Assembly (NCBI RefSeq): GCF_003583365.1
Contig: NZ_QXED01000001.1
Coordinates: 1 to 64,000, forward strand
DNA length: 64,000 nt
Direction: 5' to 3'
From: Fibrisoma montanum
GTDB lineage: Bacteria > Bacteroidota > Bacteroidia > Cytophagales > Spirosomataceae
Program-made: the position numbers and the translations under genes
The notes under the pieces: model-generated
Databases searched by the model: none
Told to the model about the DNA's origin: nothing
The model's input: the letters and a program-made list of their open reading frames with translations, nothing else
Shown here: positions 34,218 through 43,018 of the stretch, piece by piece
Layout of the letters: each line of letters begins with the position of its first letter
How positions within the stretch are numbered: the first letter of the stretch is position 1

Positions 34218-34257
34218 TGTGGAAATTTTACAAGGTCACTGTGTAAAGTTTTACACA
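34218..34257 (-). promoter_or_regulatory. Two dyad sites upstream of the sigma-54-like promoter
   Basis: TGTGGAAATTTTACA (34218-34232) and the near-perfect dyad TGTGTAAAGTTTTACACA (34240-34257, 8-bp arms). Their centres are about 23 bp apart and 128 and 151 bp upstream of the -24 GG. This is the usual place for an NtrC-class enhancer site. The first half-site recurs at 42852. They sit between the promoter and the terminator of the neighbouring gene. Confidence 0.55.
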
Positions 34258-34267
34258 CTCGAATTCA

Positions 34268-34297
34268 ACAAAAAAGCCGCTCCTCAGGGAGTCGGCT
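34268..34297 (-). terminator. Terminator of the coiled-coil lipoprotein gene
   Basis: On the minus strand an AAGCCGAC/GGAGCGGCTT-type stem (with a bulge) is followed by TTTTTTG. It lies about 30 bp past the stop of the gene at 34327-34830. Confidence 0.7.
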
Positions 34298-34326
34298 TGC
34301 TGGTTGTAATTGGTTGTTGACGGCGG

Positions 34327-34830
34327 CTAATCAGCTCGTACGGCGTTAACCTGAGCGTCTGTCTTACTCACTAGATATTCCATACGTGCTTTTACTTCCG
34401 GCCAGTTTTCAGCGGATGTAAATTCCAGGTTTTTAAGCTCATCCGCCATCCGCTGCCGATAGGTTTTCAACGTTAGAATAGCCTGCTGCAGGTTTTTTTT
34501 CCGACTGGCGTCTACCTCAGGAACGCTACGTTCAAAATAAGCTATCTTATCATCAATATCCTCGATGGTCGCGTTAACATCCTCGCGGGCATTGTCACGC
34601 TCTGTCCGCCATTGCCGGGTATACTCTTTCCGCGCACTGTCGACTTCAGCCTGTTGCTCACGAACCTCGTCAACATCGGCTCCGGATTCGGCCGCATCCA
34701 GCACATCCTTTTGTTCGTCCCGTATCTGGTCTGCTTTTTTCTCCGTACTGGAATTGCAGCCGGTGGGGAACGTAACAACTGATAGTATGGCCCACAACGC
34801 CATAACGAACCGGTTAATGCTGGTTTTCAT
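34327..34830 (-). CDS. Coiled-coil lipoprotein
   Basis: 167 residues. The signal sequence ends at a lipobox Cys of about residue 25 (FPTGC). The rest is helical, charged and heptad-rich (EKKADQIRDEQKDVLDAAES, DDKIAYFERSVPEVDASRKKNLQQAIL), and resembles sll1863-like stress lipoproteins. There is no catalytic motif. A CCCGTAG/CTACGGG hairpin lies upstream (34877-34897). It is a single leftward gene with its own terminator. Confidence 0.8.
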   Translation of the reverse strand: MKTSINRFVMALWAILSVVTFPTGCNSSTEKKADQIRDEQKDVLDAAESGADVDEVREQQAEVDSARKEYTRQWRTERDNAREDVNATIEDIDDKIAYFERSVPEVDASRKKNLQQAILTLKTYRQRMADELKNLEFTSAENWPEVKARMEYLVSKTDAQVNAVRAD

Positions 34831-34948
34831 AGTATCGCTGTTTTGAAAACTAACCGGCGCGCTCGCTGAATGTTTGCCCGTAGCAGAACACTACGGGATT
34901 ATTTGCCTGCAGATGGGTACAATTTTCCAGACAATGGCTTTTGCCCGC

Positions 34949-36436
34949 TTACTGCTGCTTTGGGAAATATAACCGGAACGTAGTACCGTGGCCCGGCTGA
35001 CTTTCTACTTCGATGCTCCCCCGGTGGCTGTTAACAATGTTCTGGGTAGCGGTAAGCCCCAGCCCCATGCCGCCCGATTTGCCCGTAAAGAACGGATCAA
35101 AGAGCCGTTGCCGGTCTGCTTCCTTAATTCCGCTGCCATTGTCAGAAACCTGAACGAACACCCGATTATCGTCGGTGCAGTCCGTTTTTACGCGCAGTAT
35201 GCCCTGACCGGCTTCCATGGCTTCAACGGCATTAATGAGGATGTTGAGCAGGGCCGTCTTTACCTGCTCGCGGTCAAGCGGAGCGCGGCAGTCATCGGTC
35301 GAAAACTCGGTTTCCAACCGCATGTTTTTTAACTTGATCCGATCAGCCACCAACTGGATGGTAGTCTTCACAACGGGGTTCAGATCCTGCACCTGCCGGT
35401 CGAGCTCGCGGGGCTTCGACGAGTTCAGCATCTCGGTAATGAGCTGCCCGATCCGATCTACGTTCCGACCAATGATGTCGGTGAACATAGTGGTGTATTC
35501 ATCGTCAGTAGGCAACTCTTCCTTAAGCTGCTCCAGCGCCAGGCTCAGGTTTGTCAGCGGATTACGCACTTCGTGAGCAATACTGCGGGCAATCTTGCCG
35601 GTCATGCTTAACTTTTCGGCAATCAATAACTCCTGTTGGGCTTTTTTCTGCTCGGTTATATCCCGCACGATCCCCTGATACCACTGTGGCCGGCCAGACG
35701 CATCTTCGACGGCCCAAACTGAAATCAGGCAGATTCGCTTTCGCCCGCCTTTGCTGTTCAGGACCGTTTCGAAGTCTTTTAGCTGACCATGTTCCCGCAC
35801 GGTGAAGCGCAGTTGGCGGAGGTGGTTAAAGTCAACAAAAAGGCGGGCTGGATTGAGTTGACGCAACTCGTCGCGACTGTAGCCCAGCAGTTTTTCTACC
35901 GACGGATTCGCATCCTGAAACCGCATGAGGCTATCAGCTACGAAAATGGCATCGATAGACCGCTCGAACAACGAGCGATACTTGTTTTCCTTCTCCGCAA
36001 TTTCGGCAAGTACTTCTGCCTGCTTAAGCGCGTACCGGATGCTGCGACCGAGAACCTGCGCATCAATCTGGCCTTTAACCAGATAATCGGCGGCTCCCAG
36101 TTCCAGCGCCGACTGGTCGACGGTCAGGTCGTCCTGCCCCGTCAAAAGGATCATCGGCGCCCGGCATCCCATCCGGAACGCCTGCTGAATAAATTCGATA
36201 CCAGTGCGGCTGCCAAGCCGGTAATCGACCAGATAAATGTCGTAATGTTCGGTTTCTACGGCCGCCAGCGCATTGTCATAATCATCGACCCATTCGAGTC
36301 TGATATTGGCATTCTCACGCCCTGAAACCAGCGTCTTGGTTAAAATATAGTCGTCTTCGTCGTCTTCAACCAGAAGAACGCGAATGGCTGTCTGCTTTCT
36401 TTGCGAAACGTCGAGTGAAAAATCTACAGCATCCAT
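34949..36436 (-). CDS. Receiver-PAS-histidine kinase hybrid
   Basis: 495 residues. A receiver (residues about 18-140) has acidic residues in LLVEDDEDDY, phospho-acceptor Asp in IYLVDYRLGSRTG, and Lys followed by Gly rather than Pro (YLVKGQID). Next comes a PAS domain (about 165-270; YRSLFERSIDAIFVADSL). HisKA has His in ARSIAHEVRNPLTNLSLALEQL. The ATPase has NILINAVEAM, SDNGSGIKEAD and GGMGLGLTATQNIV. Receiver-first hybrids are often fed by another kinase. The RR gene upstream (36448) is 11 bp away, so the two form an operon. Confidence 0.9.
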   Translation of the reverse strand: MDAVDFSLDVSQRKQTAIRVLLVEDDEDDYILTKTLVSGRENANIRLEWVDDYDNALAAVETEHYDIYLVDYRLGSRTGIEFIQQAFRMGCRAPMILLTGQDDLTVDQSALELGAADYLVKGQIDAQVLGRSIRYALKQAEVLAEIAEKENKYRSLFERSIDAIFVADSLMRFQDANPSVEKLLGYSRDELRQLNPARLFVDFNHLRQLRFTVREHGQLKDFETVLNSKGGRKRICLISVWAVEDASGRPQWYQGIVRDITEQKKAQQELLIAEKLSMTGKIARSIAHEVRNPLTNLSLALEQLKEELPTDDEYTTMFTDIIGRNVDRIGQLITEMLNSSKPRELDRQVQDLNPVVKTTIQLVADRIKLKNMRLETEFSTDDCRAPLDREQVKTALLNILINAVEAMEAGQGILRVKTDCTDDNRVFVQVSDNGSGIKEADRQRLFDPFFTGKSGGMGLGLTATQNIVNSHRGSIEVESQPGHGTTFRLYFPKQQ

Positions 36437-36447
36437 ACGGGCGTAGG

Positions 36448-36870
36448 TTATTGAGGAAGTTTAACGGTATCCATCCAGTAGGTTTTCAGGGCACCGATCA
36501 TTTCGACAAGCCGGTTGAAATTGAACGGCTTCGTCACGAACGAGTTAACCCCAAGATTATACGTCTTCACTACATCTTCATCGGCCGATGATGTAGTCAT
36601 CACTACCACAGGCAATCGACGTAATTTCGGGTCTTCTTTAATCTCTTCCAGAGCCTGAAAGCCATTTTTGCGGGGCATGTTCAAGTCGAGAATGAGCAGG
36701 TTTGGCCAGGGAGCGTTCAACTCATTATAGCGGCCAGTATGATGCAGGTATTCCATCAACTCCTCTCCATCTTCTACAAACTGAATTTCCTGGGTATAGC
36801 CATTTTGCCGCAACGCCCGTTCGATGAACATCCGGTCATCTACATCGTCATCGGCAATCAGGATTGTCAT
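36448..36870 (-). CDS. Rcp1-like single-domain response regulator
   Basis: 140 residues from the ATG at 36870 (a slightly longer form starts at 36891). Acidic residues are in IADDDVDDR, the phospho-acceptor Asp62 is in LILDLNMPRKNG, and the Thr/Ser and Lys are in MTTSSADED and FVTKPFNF. The family is the Rcp1 kind that serves phytochrome-like kinases. It is just upstream of the hybrid kinase gene and downstream of the large PAS kinase gene, so it may relay between the two. Confidence 0.88.
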   Translation of the reverse strand: MTILIADDDVDDRMFIERALRQNGYTQEIQFVEDGEELMEYLHHTGRYNELNAPWPNLLILDLNMPRKNGFQALEEIKEDPKLRRLPVVVMTTSSADEDVVKTYNLGVNSFVTKPFNFNRLVEMIGALKTYWMDTVKLPQ

Positions 36871-37061
36871 GGCTGGAAGTTTACGGTGCATACGGTTCGA
36901 TAAAGTTGGTAAAGCAATACTGGTTCGTTACTAGACGATCTTGAGTGATTATGAATTAGCGCGTATATGCCTCCCAATGCGACGTGCCGGACAACACCGG
37001 AAAAGAAGTCTCATTGACAGACAATAATCAGGTTAGTTCAGTCAAATTTACTATAAAACTT

Positions 37062-39707
37062 TCAGTACACGTTCTCGGTAGGAAACAAAATGACAAACGA
37101 GGCTCCCTGCCCGGACCGGCCCTCCGCCCGGATGATTCCATGGTGGTTTTCCACTACTTTCTGGACGATGGATAAACCGATTCCCGTACCGCTGTAATTA
37201 GATCGGGTATGCAACCGCTGGAAGAGTTGAAAAATTCGCTCGGCATAGGTCTGCTCAAACCCAATACCGTTGTCGGAAACAGTGACTTCAACAAACTTCT
37301 GCCCGACCGGGACAGATAGCTGATCTGTGTTCTGGTCGGATACCAGACGCGAAGCGATGGTGACCGACGGCTGAACGTCTTCCTTTGAAAACTTCAGCGC
37401 GTTACTCAACAGGTTCTGAAATAACTGCCTCAGTTGAAGAGCATCGCCATGAATGGTTGGCAGCGGCTCTACGTGCAGTACCGCTTTTTTGCTGTGGATA
37501 GTCGCTTCCAGATCCATAATCACCTCATCAAGTACCTGGCTGAGATCAACCTTCTGGAACGCATTCCGTTTGTTAGCAATCCGCGAGTAGGTCAGCAAAT
37601 CCTGAATAAGCGTCTGCATTCGCTGAGCCGCCGATTGCATTCGCCGAACCATATCGGCACCCGATTCGCTCAACTGATCCGCATATTGATTTTGCAGCAC
37701 ATCGCCGAACGTGATCACCTTCCGTAGCGGCTCCTGCAGGTCGTGCGAAGCTACGTAGGCGAATTGTTCGAGGTTGGCGTTCGAGCGTTTCAGCTCCTGT
37801 ACCGACAGTTCCAGTCGCTGCTGCAACCGCTTCAGTGGGGTAAAGTCAGCGAACGTAACCAGTACGTCATCGCCGAGTCTGGTGGCGGCAATATCGAGCC
37901 AGCTATCAATACCATCGGCCTGGTAATAAAAGTCGAACCGGATACTCTGCCCTGTTTCGTAGGTCTGCAGGTAACGCTCAAACAACCCATTGTTTTTATA
38001 CGCCGGGAACCATCGGCTGCCCAGTTCACCCCGCAGACCTTCCGGTTTTTGCCCTACGTACTCAGCCAGCATCCGGTTGGCTGTCCTGAACCGGAAGTCG
38101 ACTATTACCCCGGCTTCATCGCATACCGGACTAAAGAGAAATATTCCGGTTTGCGACGTATCGATTATACCCTGAAGCTGCGCAGCGGCTTCATTGATAG
38201 CGAGTGCTGCCTGTTTCGACTGGCTTATGTCCGTGAACGTAACCACACAACCGTCGTCCAGCCTGGCAACCGACAGCAAGTACCATTTATCAATCGTATC
38301 AGTGGTATCCTGCACCTCCTGCGTGGCTGACTGGCCCGACGAGATAACCTGGTCGGCGATGGTCAGTATTTCGTTTGACACCACACCGGAATACACCCCA
38401 AGCAGTGTGCAACCAATGACGTCATCGGGCAAGTGGGCCATCTGATGAGCGGCCCGGTTGCATTGGACGTACCGGAGATCGATCAGGCGACCGGTGACGT
38501 CATGAATGCTTTCGAACGTAATGACGCCGTCGGGCGAACCATCCAGAATGGTCTCAAAACGACGCGTCTGGTCCTGTTCGCGCAACTGCGTTTCCTTTAA
38601 CGCGCTGATATCCAGAAACGATACGATTACCTGCTCGCTGGTGAAACGCACGACCGATATCTCCAGCCAGCGCTGATTAGGCTCAAAATAGTATTCAATC
38701 TGTAGCGGCTCGCCCGTGGCCAGTACGTGCAGGTAGCCTTCGTGCATTCCGCCGGTAGCCCCGGTCGGATCCAGCGCCGACAGCTTCAGACTCGTGACTT
38801 GTTCTGCTGTATAGCCGGTGATTGCCAGCGCCGATTCATTGTGAAATATAACCTGAAAATCAACTATTTCTCCGGTTTCATTCGCCACAGCCTGGCACAT
38901 GAGCATACCGGTTATCGAGCTGTTCAGGACTTTAACTAATTCGTCTTTCCGCCGTTCTGCTTCCAGAGTCGCGGCTTTTTTTGCGTTGATAGCTACGTAT
39001 ACGGCAACTGCCCCCTCCGACCCTGACGGCGCAACCGATACGTTGTACCAGCCGCCAAACGACGAAATCAGTACGTCTGCGTTGATCGTTTGTTTTGTTT
39101 CTACTGCCTTGGCTAACTGATCAAATACCGCTCGTTGATCGGGATACAATTGCAGCAGCGTAGATGACAGCATCTGCGCTTCAGTAAGGCCGGAAATGTC
39201 AAGGGCCTTCTGGTTCATACTGATCTGTCTGAAATCGACAATCTCGTCGTACTGATCACGCTTAGCCTTATACGACACAATGCAGGCAGGCGACGTATCG
39301 AGGAGTTGATTGAGCAAACGAGCCTGGCGCTGTTGCTCCGTTACGTCGCGGATGGTTACGAGAACGCCATCGCTCAGCTTTTTTACCCGCAAGGCAAGGT
39401 GCGCATCCAGATTTGGATCATAAAACGAATATTCTGCTATCTCATCCTGCTCAACAACCAGCGCATACTGGTTTACAATTGGCCTTAAAATGTCTTCCTG
39501 ACCGGAATTATCGGCAATCATTCGAACTCCGATAGCCAATTGGTAGGGCGGTGGAGCGATTGCTCGAAACTGATCGTTGAAGTACGTTAACCTGAAATCG
39601 ACAATGTCCCCGGCTTTGTTCCGAACAGCATCGTAACAGACAACCCCATCCGGAAGCAGATCGAGTAATTGAGCGAAGAGTACGGCAGTCGGCTGATCGG
39701 TTAGCAT
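37062..39707 (-). CDS. Multi-PAS sensor histidine kinase (881 aa)
   Basis: About 881 residues from the ATG at 39707. Five PAS-like domains follow in tandem (residues about 10-120, 130-245, 255-375, 385-500, 510-630; several begin LDTSPAC, LDGSPDGVITF, IDTSQTGIFLF). No membrane segment is seen. HisKA has His in FAYVASHDLQEPLRKVITFGDVLQNQYADQL, and the ATPase has FQNLLSNALKFSKED, SDNGIGFEQTYAERIF and GTGIGLSIVQKVVENHHG. This is the phytochrome-type HWE-like or HisKA-2 class; no chromophore Cys can be told. The short region upstream, 39708-39945, also carries the outer-membrane barrel's promoter. Confidence 0.88.
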   Translation of the reverse strand: MLTDQPTAVLFAQLLDLLPDGVVCYDAVRNKAGDIVDFRLTYFNDQFRAIAPPPYQLAIGVRMIADNSGQEDILRPIVNQYALVVEQDEIAEYSFYDPNLDAHLALRVKKLSDGVLVTIRDVTEQQRQARLLNQLLDTSPACIVSYKAKRDQYDEIVDFRQISMNQKALDISGLTEAQMLSSTLLQLYPDQRAVFDQLAKAVETKQTINADVLISSFGGWYNVSVAPSGSEGAVAVYVAINAKKAATLEAERRKDELVKVLNSSITGMLMCQAVANETGEIVDFQVIFHNESALAITGYTAEQVTSLKLSALDPTGATGGMHEGYLHVLATGEPLQIEYYFEPNQRWLEISVVRFTSEQVIVSFLDISALKETQLREQDQTRRFETILDGSPDGVITFESIHDVTGRLIDLRYVQCNRAAHQMAHLPDDVIGCTLLGVYSGVVSNEILTIADQVISSGQSATQEVQDTTDTIDKWYLLSVARLDDGCVVTFTDISQSKQAALAINEAAAQLQGIIDTSQTGIFLFSPVCDEAGVIVDFRFRTANRMLAEYVGQKPEGLRGELGSRWFPAYKNNGLFERYLQTYETGQSIRFDFYYQADGIDSWLDIAATRLGDDVLVTFADFTPLKRLQQRLELSVQELKRSNANLEQFAYVASHDLQEPLRKVITFGDVLQNQYADQLSESGADMVRRMQSAAQRMQTLIQDLLTYSRIANKRNAFQKVDLSQVLDEVIMDLEATIHSKKAVLHVEPLPTIHGDALQLRQLFQNLLSNALKFSKEDVQPSVTIASRLVSDQNTDQLSVPVGQKFVEVTVSDNGIGFEQTYAERIFQLFQRLHTRSNYSGTGIGLSIVQKVVENHHGIIRAEGRSGQGASFVILFPTENVY

Positions 39708-39739
39708 ACTAAGGAACATTGAACAAAATTTCCCCATTT

Positions 39740-39751
39740 TGTGGAAGCACA
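39740..39751. promoter_or_regulatory. TGTG-GAAG-CACA dyad, possible enhancer site
   Basis: The bases TGTGGAAGCACA form TGTG/CACA arms with the TGTGGAA half-site, and AATTTCCCC lies just upstream. It is about 124 bp before the -24 GG of the barrel gene's sigma-54-like element. The match is weaker than at 34.2 and 42.9 kb. Confidence 0.3.
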
Positions 39752-39867
39752 TCCGCACGGAGAAAGAAACTTCAGACTGGAGGGGCAGCGTAAATAATCA
39801 ATCAAAAGTATTGAAAACTCCTGATATATAGACAAAGTGCCGTTCAAAGGGTTAGGCCGGTTAAGAA

Positions 39868-39883
39868 TGGCACGAATTTGTCA
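39868..39883 (+). promoter_or_regulatory. Sigma-54-like -24/-12 element before the barrel gene
   Basis: TGGCACGAATTTGTCA: a perfect TGGCACG at -24, and GG-N10-TC at -12 in place of GC. It is 63 bp before the ATG at 39946. The -12 half is poor, so it is only a candidate. Confidence 0.35.
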
Positions 39884-39945
39884 TAGAAGATAGCTGATAA
39901 GCAGCCTTTCATCGGGCGCTCATACTCAACAGATTGTTTAATCCT

Positions 39946-40590
39946 ATGAAAAAACCATTCAACATGCTTTTCCTGACCGCAGCTCTGGCGGTCGGTTCAT
40001 ACGCACTCCAGTCAACAAACGCTCAGGCGCAAACTACCCCACGAGTTGGAATTAAGGGAGGCTTCAACGCGAGTACGTTGTACTACGATAATGATGGAGT
40101 TAGTGACAAGAACGAACGGTATGGCTTCCATGCCGGTGTCTTTGCCCAAATTCCGGCCGGCGACTTCTTTGCCATTCAGCCGGAACTTTTGTATACGACT
40201 AAAGGAGCGTCGGGCAACTACAACATCCTGGGTATTAATGGTACTAATACGTTCCGCCTGAATTATGCCGAACTGCCTGTGCTGGCAACGTTCAAATTAG
40301 GTAACGTAGTGGATCTGCAGCTTGGGCCCTACGTAGCTTACCTGCTAAACTCCGACATTAATTCAAATGGCGATTTTGGTACGGGTGTAGCCCGGATCGA
40401 CCGCGATAATTTTAACAAGGTAGACTACGGCGTAGCGGGTGGTCTGAATCTGTATCTTGGCAAAGCATTGATTGGCGTTCGGTACGGCCAGGGCATCCAG
40501 CGTATCGCCGACAGTGGTGTTGCGCGAACCATTCTGGGTAACGCCAAAAACGGCGTCGGTATGATTTCAATCGGATATAGCTTCAACTAA
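39946..40590 (+). CDS. Outer-membrane beta-barrel (porin-family) protein
   Basis: 214 residues. A signal peptide covers residues 1-25 (ends AQAQ). The mature chain begins RVGIKGGFNASTLYY and has eight or so amphipathic strands with alternating hydrophobic residues (YGFHAGVFAQIP, FFAIQPELLYTTKGA, RLNYAELPVLATFKLG, VDLQLGPYVAYLL, YGVAGGLNLYLGKALIGVRYGQGI), ending in Phe-Asn (ISIGYSFN). This is the small OMP_b-brl_2 type of barrel. The start is the ATG at 39946, not the TTG 12 bases earlier. The sigma-54-like element upstream and a strong terminator downstream make it a single gene. Confidence 0.9.
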   Translation: MKKPFNMLFLTAALAVGSYALQSTNAQAQTTPRVGIKGGFNASTLYYDNDGVSDKNERYGFHAGVFAQIPAGDFFAIQPELLYTTKGASGNYNILGINGTNTFRLNYAELPVLATFKLGNVVDLQLGPYVAYLLNSDINSNGDFGTGVARIDRDNFNKVDYGVAGGLNLYLGKALIGVRYGQGIQRIADSGVARTILGNAKNGVGMISIGYSFN

Positions 40591-40600
40591 TCGATGGGTA

Positions 40601-40646
40601 CCCAAAAGAAAAGGTCGGCACTTCTATGCCGACCTTTTCTTTTGGG
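40601..40646. terminator. 20-bp bidirectional terminator
   Basis: CCCAAAAGAAAAGGTCGGCA (40601-40620) pairs perfectly with its inverse complement at 40627-40646, loop CTTCTA. It lies between the convergent barrel and NtrC-type genes. Confidence 0.9.
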
Positions 40647-40664
40647 TTAGAGTTCTTGTGAACT

Positions 40665-42137
40665 CTACAGATGAATGTCGTATGCTTTAAGCTTGTTGTA
40701 AAGTGTTTTCCGATCAATGTTAAGCACTTCAGCTGCTTTGGTTTTATTGTAACCAGTCTTTTCGAGGACTTTGAGAATAGCCGCCCGTTCGGCGCTTTCA
40801 GAAACTGACTTAAGGTTATTGGCTGGCTGCGAAATAACGGGTATTCCCGGCCGGAGCGGATCATAACTCACCTGAGCACCACCTGTATCCTCAGCGGTCA
40901 GATACTGTGGCGAAATAATCTCCTGCGGTAACACATCAGCTTCAATATAATCGCTCTGAGTAAGCAGTACCGCCCGCTTGACTACGTTTTGTAACTCACG
41001 CAGGTTACCGTGCCAGTAGTACTCTTTCAGTTTCTCACGGGATTCGTCATCGAAGCCAACTATATCCTTATCGAGTTGTTCGTTGGCCAGCTCAAGAAAA
41101 TGTTCCGCGAAGATCATGATGTCGGCCTTGCGCTCGCGCAGGGGCGACAGGTGAATTTCAAATTCATTGATCCGGTGGTAAATATCCTCCCGGAAACGTC
41201 CCTGCCGAACGGCATCCCGCAGGTCTTCGTTGGTCGCGCAGATAATTCGTACATCGACCGCAACGTCCTGATTGCTGCCAATGCGCCGGATTTTACGCTC
41301 CTGCAGCACCCGCAACAATTTAATCTGATTGTCGTAAGACAGGTTGCCTACTTCATCGAGGAAGAGCGTTCCTCCATTGGCGTATTCAAAACTACCGGCT
41401 TTATCCGACAAAGCCCCCGTAAAGGCACCTTTTACGTGACCGAACAGTTCGCTGCCGGCCAGTTCCTTTGATAAAGCTCCACAGTCAATAGCGACAAACG
41501 GTTTATCGGCTCGTTTGCTCTTGAGGTGGATTGCGTTGGCTACAAACTCCTTTCCCGTACCCGTTTCGCCGGTAATAATGACCGACATATTGGTTGGAGC
41601 AATGAGTTCGACGTGCTTCTGAAGCTGTTCGGCAGCCCGGCTCTTACCAAAGATAAATCGTTTGCCGTTGGGAGCCAGAGATGTTTTGGAAGCAGCTTTA
41701 GGAGCAGTTTTCGGAGCAGCAGTTGCCGGCGAAGCAGTTGCGGCCGACGTAGGCGCGGCTGTGTTCAGCGACTGACTGCGCCGTTCGAGGGCACCTTTGA
41801 TGGTGTATAAAATCTCGTCGGGGTAAAGTGGCTTTGTAACGTAGTCGTAGGCACCGTGCTTAACCGTTTGTACGGCTACCCGCACATCCGAGTACCCTGT
41901 AATGATAATCACGGCCGTTGCCGGATTAAGCACTTTAATCCGGCGGAGCATTTCCAGACCGTCAATATCGGGTAATTTAAAGTCGCAGATTACTAACTCA
42001 AACGGCTCCTTTCGCAATAAGACGAGACCATCCTCCCCCCGTTGCGCTGAAGCCGTTTTATAGCCTTGCTTGCTCAGGAAACGCTCTAACAGCAAGCATA
42101 TATCATTATTATCGTCAACTATCAGAATCTTTTCCAT
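40665..42137 (-). CDS. NtrC-family sigma-54-dependent response regulator
   Basis: 490 residues from the ATG at 42137. The receiver has phospho-acceptor Asp52 in VICDFKLPDIDG and Lys in YVTKPLYPD. An Ala/Thr/Pro-rich linker follows (residues about 125-155). The AAA+ domain (about 165-395) has Walker A GETGTGKE, the sigma-54-contacting GAFTGA loop (GHVKGAFTGALSDKAG), Walker B GGTLFLDEVG, and R-fingers in RFREDIYHRI. The C-terminal Fis HTH is KTKAAEVLNIDRKTLYNKLKAYDIHL. All motifs needed for activation are intact. It is the only sigma-54 activator in the window, and the candidate -24/-12 elements nearby are its likely targets. Another receiver gene lies 98 bp upstream. Confidence 0.95.
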   Translation of the reverse strand: MEKILIVDDNNDICLLLERFLSKQGYKTASAQRGEDGLVLLRKEPFELVICDFKLPDIDGLEMLRRIKVLNPATAVIIITGYSDVRVAVQTVKHGAYDYVTKPLYPDEILYTIKGALERRSQSLNTAAPTSAATASPATAAPKTAPKAASKTSLAPNGKRFIFGKSRAAEQLQKHVELIAPTNMSVIITGETGTGKEFVANAIHLKSKRADKPFVAIDCGALSKELAGSELFGHVKGAFTGALSDKAGSFEYANGGTLFLDEVGNLSYDNQIKLLRVLQERKIRRIGSNQDVAVDVRIICATNEDLRDAVRQGRFREDIYHRINEFEIHLSPLRERKADIMIFAEHFLELANEQLDKDIVGFDDESREKLKEYYWHGNLRELQNVVKRAVLLTQSDYIEADVLPQEIISPQYLTAEDTGGAQVSYDPLRPGIPVISQPANNLKSVSESAERAAILKVLEKTGYNKTKAAEVLNIDRKTLYNKLKAYDIHL

Positions 42138-42235
42138 GGGCAGTCGAACCGCAGAAGCGGCAGCTTGTTCGGACAGCCTCCGGTTCAAACAAGCATTGCG
42201 TAAGTACCGTCAGTGGGCTGCTTAAACAAAGTTAC

Positions 42236-42601
42236 TCAAACCTGAATGGTTTGCAAAGCCTGTTCAATGGAACGGCGCGTAAAGGGTTTTCCGATAAAAT
42301 AATCGGCTCCCTGCTCAGTAGCCCGACGACGTTCAGCCTGTCCGTCGAAGGCGCTGATCATAACAACTTTGGCCTCAGACTGCCCTTCTTTGATGTGCGG
42401 CAATAAATCGAACCCAATGCCATCCGGCAAATTCAGATCAAGAAAAACAGCATCAAACTGTTGAGTTGTCAGAAACTGACGTCCCTCTTCAATGAAGTGT
42501 GCGCAGGTGGGCTGGTATCCCAGGCGACGTAATAAACCGGATAATAATAAACATATATCCGACTCATCGTCGATAATTAACACCCTTTTTACGCTGCTCA
42601 T
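42236..42601 (-). CDS. Single-domain response regulator next to the NtrC-type gene
   Basis: 121 residues from the ATG at 42601. Acidic residues are in LIIDDESDICLLL, the phospho-acceptor Asp55 is in FLDLNLPDGIGFDLL, and Lys is in YFIGKPFTRRS. Its start (ICLLLSGLLRRLGYQ) is like that of the NtrC-type receiver, so the two may be related by duplication. No output domain. It lies upstream of the NtrC-type gene on the same strand, 98 bp away, and may share its transcript. Confidence 0.87.
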   Translation of the reverse strand: MSSVKRVLIIDDESDICLLLSGLLRRLGYQPTCAHFIEEGRQFLTTQQFDAVFLDLNLPDGIGFDLLPHIKEGQSEAKVVMISAFDGQAERRRATEQGADYFIGKPFTRRSIEQALQTIQV

Positions 42602-42797
42602 CGTGTTTATTACGGCCGGTCTAAACTGTTGCCCCGCGTTCACACCCCTTATATTCCCTACCACGGTGTAAATGAATTAATGTTGTGTACTATTAACTGT
42701 ATATAAAATTTAATGCCGAATATGTATGATACACTGAAGTTTAAAGTTTTATAATTGATAAAGTGCAATAAAAGAACTACTTACGCTAAAATAGAGC
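42602..42797. other. AT-rich intergenic region upstream of the NtrC-type operon
   Basis: About 200 bp of AT-rich sequence without a gene. It must carry the promoter of the leftward receiver and NtrC-type pair; I see no clear -7 or -24/-12 element for that side. The dyad cluster begins just to its right. Confidence 0.4.
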
Positions 42798-42899
42798 AAT
42801 TTCCACCTTTATTAATCGCAATTTTCACTTCAATCATTGGTATACCATACCGTGGAAATTCTACACAATTTTCTACACCTGTGGATTTTTGTCTACACA
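42798..42899. promoter_or_regulatory. Cluster of TGTGGAAA/TTTACACA-type half-sites
   Basis: AATTTCCAC (42798-42806), GTGGAAATTCTACAC (42852-42866), TTTTCTACACC (42869-42879), and TGTGGATTTTTGTCTACACA (42880-42899). The second nearly repeats the 34218 site. The dyad centres (about 42859 and 42889) lie 161 and 131 bp upstream of the -24 GG at 43020. It is shared between the NtrC-type operon and the small membrane gene, so autoregulation is possible. Confidence 0.5.
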
Positions 42900-43018
42900 T
42901 TTATAATGTACCCTAAACCTGACAGGATGATACAACTTTTCACTTTACACTTTATTTAAAGCTCATTTACAAGCGTATACAATGATCTGCCACCAATTTT
43001 GGCTTAACCAATTCTGTT

